64,000 nucleotides of DNA. Source: Prado023 sp964418695. GTDB lineage: Bacteria > Actinomycetota > Actinomycetes > S36-B12 > CAIYMF01. Under the pieces are notes generated by a model. It made no database searches, had not been told where the DNA came from, and was given only the letters and a program-made list of their open reading frames with translations. The position numbers and the translations under genes were made by a program. Positions 61,924 through 64,000 of the stretch are shown piece by piece; the stretch's first letter is position 1, and every line of letters starts with the position of its first letter. The DNA lies in assembly GCA_964418695.1 (NCBI GenBank), contig CAYQMN010000005.1, positions 106,863 to 170,862 on the forward strand. The letters are read 5' to 3'.

Positions 61924-63791
61924 GCCGCCGCCTCCCGCACGACCGCGAGGATGCGCTCGCCGTAGCGCTGCGCCTTGGTGTCGCCGATCCCGGGCACGGT
62001 CTGCAGCTCGTGGAGGTCGCGGGGCCGTCGTACCGCGATCTCCCGCAGGGTCTTGTCGTGGAACACCACGTAGGCGGGGACGCTCTGCTCGTCGGCGATC
62101 GACTTGCGCTCCGTGCGCAGCGCCTCGAACAGCGCACCGTCGGCGCCGGTCAGCGACACCGCCGGCTCGCCTGTGCGGGACGCGGATCGCTTGGCGCCGC
62201 CGTTCGCCCCGCCCGCAGGCCTGCGGGGCAGCTGGCGCAGCTCGAGGCGCACCTCGCCGCGGAGCACCGGCCGCGCCGCGTCGGTCATCCGCAGCGCCCC
62301 GAAGGCGGAGCTGTCCGGGCGCAGGAGCCCGAGCGCGACCAGCTGGCGGGCAACCGCTCGCCACGTGGCCTCGTCCAGCTCGGCTCCGACTCCGAACGTG
62401 GGCAGCTGGTCGTGACGCAGCTCGGCCATGCGGGCGGTGCGCCGGCCCAGCAGCAGGTCGATGACGTGGCCGGCTCCGAACCGCTGGCCGGTGCGCAGCA
62501 CGCCCGAGAGGAACTTCTGCGCCGCGATGGTGCCGTCCCAGACCTCAGGGGGGCTCAGGCAGGTGTCGCAGTTGCCGCACGGCTCGGAGCGCTGGCCGAA
62601 GTAGTCCAGCAGGACCACGCGCCGGCAGGTGGCCGACTCGCAGTATCCCAGGAGGGAGTCGAGCTTCATGGCCTCGACCCGCTGGATCTCCGGCGGGGCG
62701 TCGGAGGCGTCGATCCGCTGCTTCTGCTGCACGACGTCGGCCAGGCCGTAGGCCATCCAGGCGTGGGCAGGCTCCCCGTCGCGCCCCGCCCGACCCGTCT
62801 CCTGGTAATAGGCCTCGAGGCTCTTCGGCAGGTCCAGGTGGGCGACGAAGCGGACGTCGGGCTTGTCGATGCCCATCCCGAACGCGATGGTCGCCACGAC
62901 CACGACGCCGTCCTCGCGCTGGAACCGGTCCTGGGCGCTGCGCCGGGCGGCCGGGTCCAGCCCCGCGTGGTAGGCCAGCGCGGTGATGCCGTGCGTGGTC
63001 AGCCAGGCGGCGGTCTCGTCCACCTTCTTGCGCGACGTGCAGTACACGATGCCGGCGCTGCCGCGCAGCGGCTGTCCCTCGATCTGACCGGCGAGGAACT
63101 CCAACAGCTGGGCGCGCGGGTTCGTCTTGGGCGCGACGCTGTAGCGGATGTTCGGTCGGTCGAAGCTCGACACGTACTCGGGGGCAGCGCCGAGCTCCAG
63201 ACGGGTGCGGATCTCGCGCCGGGTCAGCGCGTCGGCGGTCGCCGTCAGGGCCAGGCGAGGCACGCCGGGGAACCGCTGCGCCAGCACCGACAGGCCCAGG
63301 TACTCCGGACGGAAGTCGTGACCCCACTGCGACACGCAGTGCGCCTCGTCGATCGCGAACAGCGCGATCCCGTGCTGCTCCGCAAGCCGGTCGAGCTGCG
63401 CCAGGAACGACGGGGTCACCAGCCGCTCCGGGGCGACGTAGAGCAGGTCGAGCGCGCCCGCCGCGAGCGCTCGATGGACCTCGCTGGTCGTCGTCGCATC
63501 GAGGCTCGAGTTCAGGAAGGCGGCACGCACGCCCAGCAGCCGCAGCGCATCCACCTGGTCCTGCATGAGTGCGATCAGCGGGGAGACGACCACGCCCACG
63601 CCCGGTCGCACGATGGCCGGGATCTGATAGCACATCGACTTGCCGCCGCCGGTCGGCATGAGCACCAGCCCGCTGCCACCGTCGACGACGTGATCGATGA
63701 TCTCGGCCTGGGCGCCGCGGAAGGCGGGGTAGCCGAACACCTCGTGCAGCACCCGGCTCGCCGCCTCGTGCGGCAGTCGGTCGTCGGTCAT
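61920..63791 (-). CDS. recQ: ATP-dependent DNA helicase RecQ
   Basis: A 623-residue RecQ helicase. Motif I MPTGGGKSMCYQ, motif II IDEAHCVSQWGHDFRPEY, motif VI QETGRAGRDG, the RQC zinc-binding cysteines (CESATCRRVVLLDYF, CGNCDTC) and a C-terminal HRDC domain (about 550-620) are all present. ATG 63791 is chosen because RecQ homology begins just after it; 32 additional in-frame codons upstream do not look coding. No -10 at leaderless spacing is visible. Confidence 0.94.
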   Translation of the reverse strand: MTDDRLPHEAASRVLHEVFGYPAFRGAQAEIIDHVVDGGSGLVLMPTGGGKSMCYQIPAIVRPGVGVVVSPLIALMQDQVDALRLLGVRAAFLNSSLDATTTSEVHRALAAGALDLLYVAPERLVTPSFLAQLDRLAEQHGIALFAIDEAHCVSQWGHDFRPEYLGLSVLAQRFPGVPRLALTATADALTRREIRTRLELGAAPEYVSSFDRPNIRYSVAPKTNPRAQLLEFLAGQIEGQPLRGSAGIVYCTSRKKVDETAAWLTTHGITALAYHAGLDPAARRSAQDRFQREDGVVVVATIAFGMGIDKPDVRFVAHLDLPKSLEAYYQETGRAGRDGEPAHAWMAYGLADVVQQKQRIDASDAPPEIQRVEAMKLDSLLGYCESATCRRVVLLDYFGQRSEPCGNCDTCLSPPEVWDGTIAAQKFLSGVLRTGQRFGAGHVIDLLLGRRTARMAELRHDQLPTFGVGAELDEATWRAVARQLVALGLLRPDSSAFGALRMTDAARPVLRGEVRLELRQLPRRPAGGANGGAKRSASRTGEPAVSLTGADGALFEALRTERKSIADEQSVPAYVVFHDKTLREIAVRRPRDLHELQTVPGIGDTKAQRYGERILAVVREAAA

Positions 63792-63965
63792 GCCTGGGTC
63801 CCCGCCCTCGATCGGCGCGCGGTCGCGCCGGTGATCCGCCCATGGTCTCAGCAGGAGGACGGCCCGGACATCGACGCGCCCACCCAAGGTGGGGAAACCC
63901 GAGCAGCCGGCCAGGTCGCCAGGCGTGAGCGTCCGGCCGCACCGACTGGCGTTGGATCAGAGAAG
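63792..63965. other. Intergenic region between recQ and rnpB
   Basis: About 170 bp with the presumed recQ promoter and rnpB 3' flank. I see no clear hairpin-plus-U terminator and no ORF of protein character. Confidence 0.4.
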
Positions 63966-64000
63966 TAATGCGGATGAGTCGGTCTGTAAGCCGGGTTCTG
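63966..64000 (-). ncRNA. rnpB: RNase P RNA, 3' end only (partial)
   Basis: On the minus strand the edge reads CAGAACCCGGCTTACAGACC followed by GACTCATCCGC, the conserved 3' terminal part of bacterial type A RNase P RNA (the GGCTTACAG element of the P4/P2 region). The rest of the gene lies beyond the window. Confidence 0.88.

Overview
This window reads as chromosomal DNA of a very GC-rich actinobacterium (Actinomycetota). Codon third positions are almost all G or C. Gene order matches blocks conserved in mycobacteria and streptomycetes (phoH-ybeY-corC-era-recO-uppS-glyS-dusB, dgt-dnaG, aceE-DUF3052-peroxiredoxin, nif3-zinc ribbon-RNase H/phosphatase), and actinobacterium-specific families (DUF3145, DUF3052) are present. 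Genus cannot be decided from the sequence. A run of exactly 100 N at 54767-54866 shows it is a draft scaffold. At least nineteen genes have a -10-like hexamer ending only 6-7 nt before the start codon, so leaderless transcription seems widespread.

Layout. 1-9.9 kb: housekeeping cluster for RNA maturation, ribosome assembly, recombination, undecaprenyl-PP synthesis, glycine charging and tRNA dihydrouridine. 10-13.2 kb: two convergent GH13 glycosidases. 13.3-20.7 kb: pyruvate phosphate dikinase, dGTPase, a DUF218/YdcF protein, primase and a short companion gene. 20.7-22 kb: an MDR-type oxidoreductase and tRNA-Asn. 22.2-26.7 kb: an accessory four-gene operon whose first product joins an eCIS-cargo-like N-terminal motif, two peptidoglycan-binding repeats and a zincin metalloprotease; it is followed by an unknown protein, a MidA-like methyltransferase with TPR and a YbjN-like chaperone-fold protein. 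26.7-34.6 kb: trmB, a DrrAB-type ABC exporter facing a large STAND regulator, mutY and a secreted endonuclease/phosphatase-fold protein. 34.9-39.4 kb: a translationally coupled patatin and polytopic membrane/coiled-coil protein beside a tRNA(CAT). 39.5-41.5 kb: CPBP protease and DUF3145. 41.6-49.3 kb: a type I restriction-modification operon in the order R-S-[GIY-YIG, unknown, PIN]-M, with a frameshift in hsdR. 49.3-58.9 kb: tandem GNAT, aceE, DUF3052, MDMPI-like protein, a 99-bp tandem repeat array that contains the assembly gap, AhpE-like peroxiredoxin, tRNA-Val and the nif3 operon. 59-64 kb: SulP transporter with a PHO-box-like site, acyltransferase, recQ, and the 3' end of RNase P RNA at the edge.

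The two most unusual things are these. (1) A 96-99 bp structured repeat family occurs both as a tandem array upstream of the peroxiredoxin gene and, in opposite orientation, as an in-frame insertion inside dusB; its two hairpins are preserved by compensatory changes. (2) The 22.2-26.7 kb operon looks like an injected or secreted metalloprotease effector with dedicated partner proteins. The restriction locus with an embedded PIN/unknown pair and a GIY-YIG protein, and the patatin/membrane-protein pair beside a tRNA, are further candidate defence or conflict modules.
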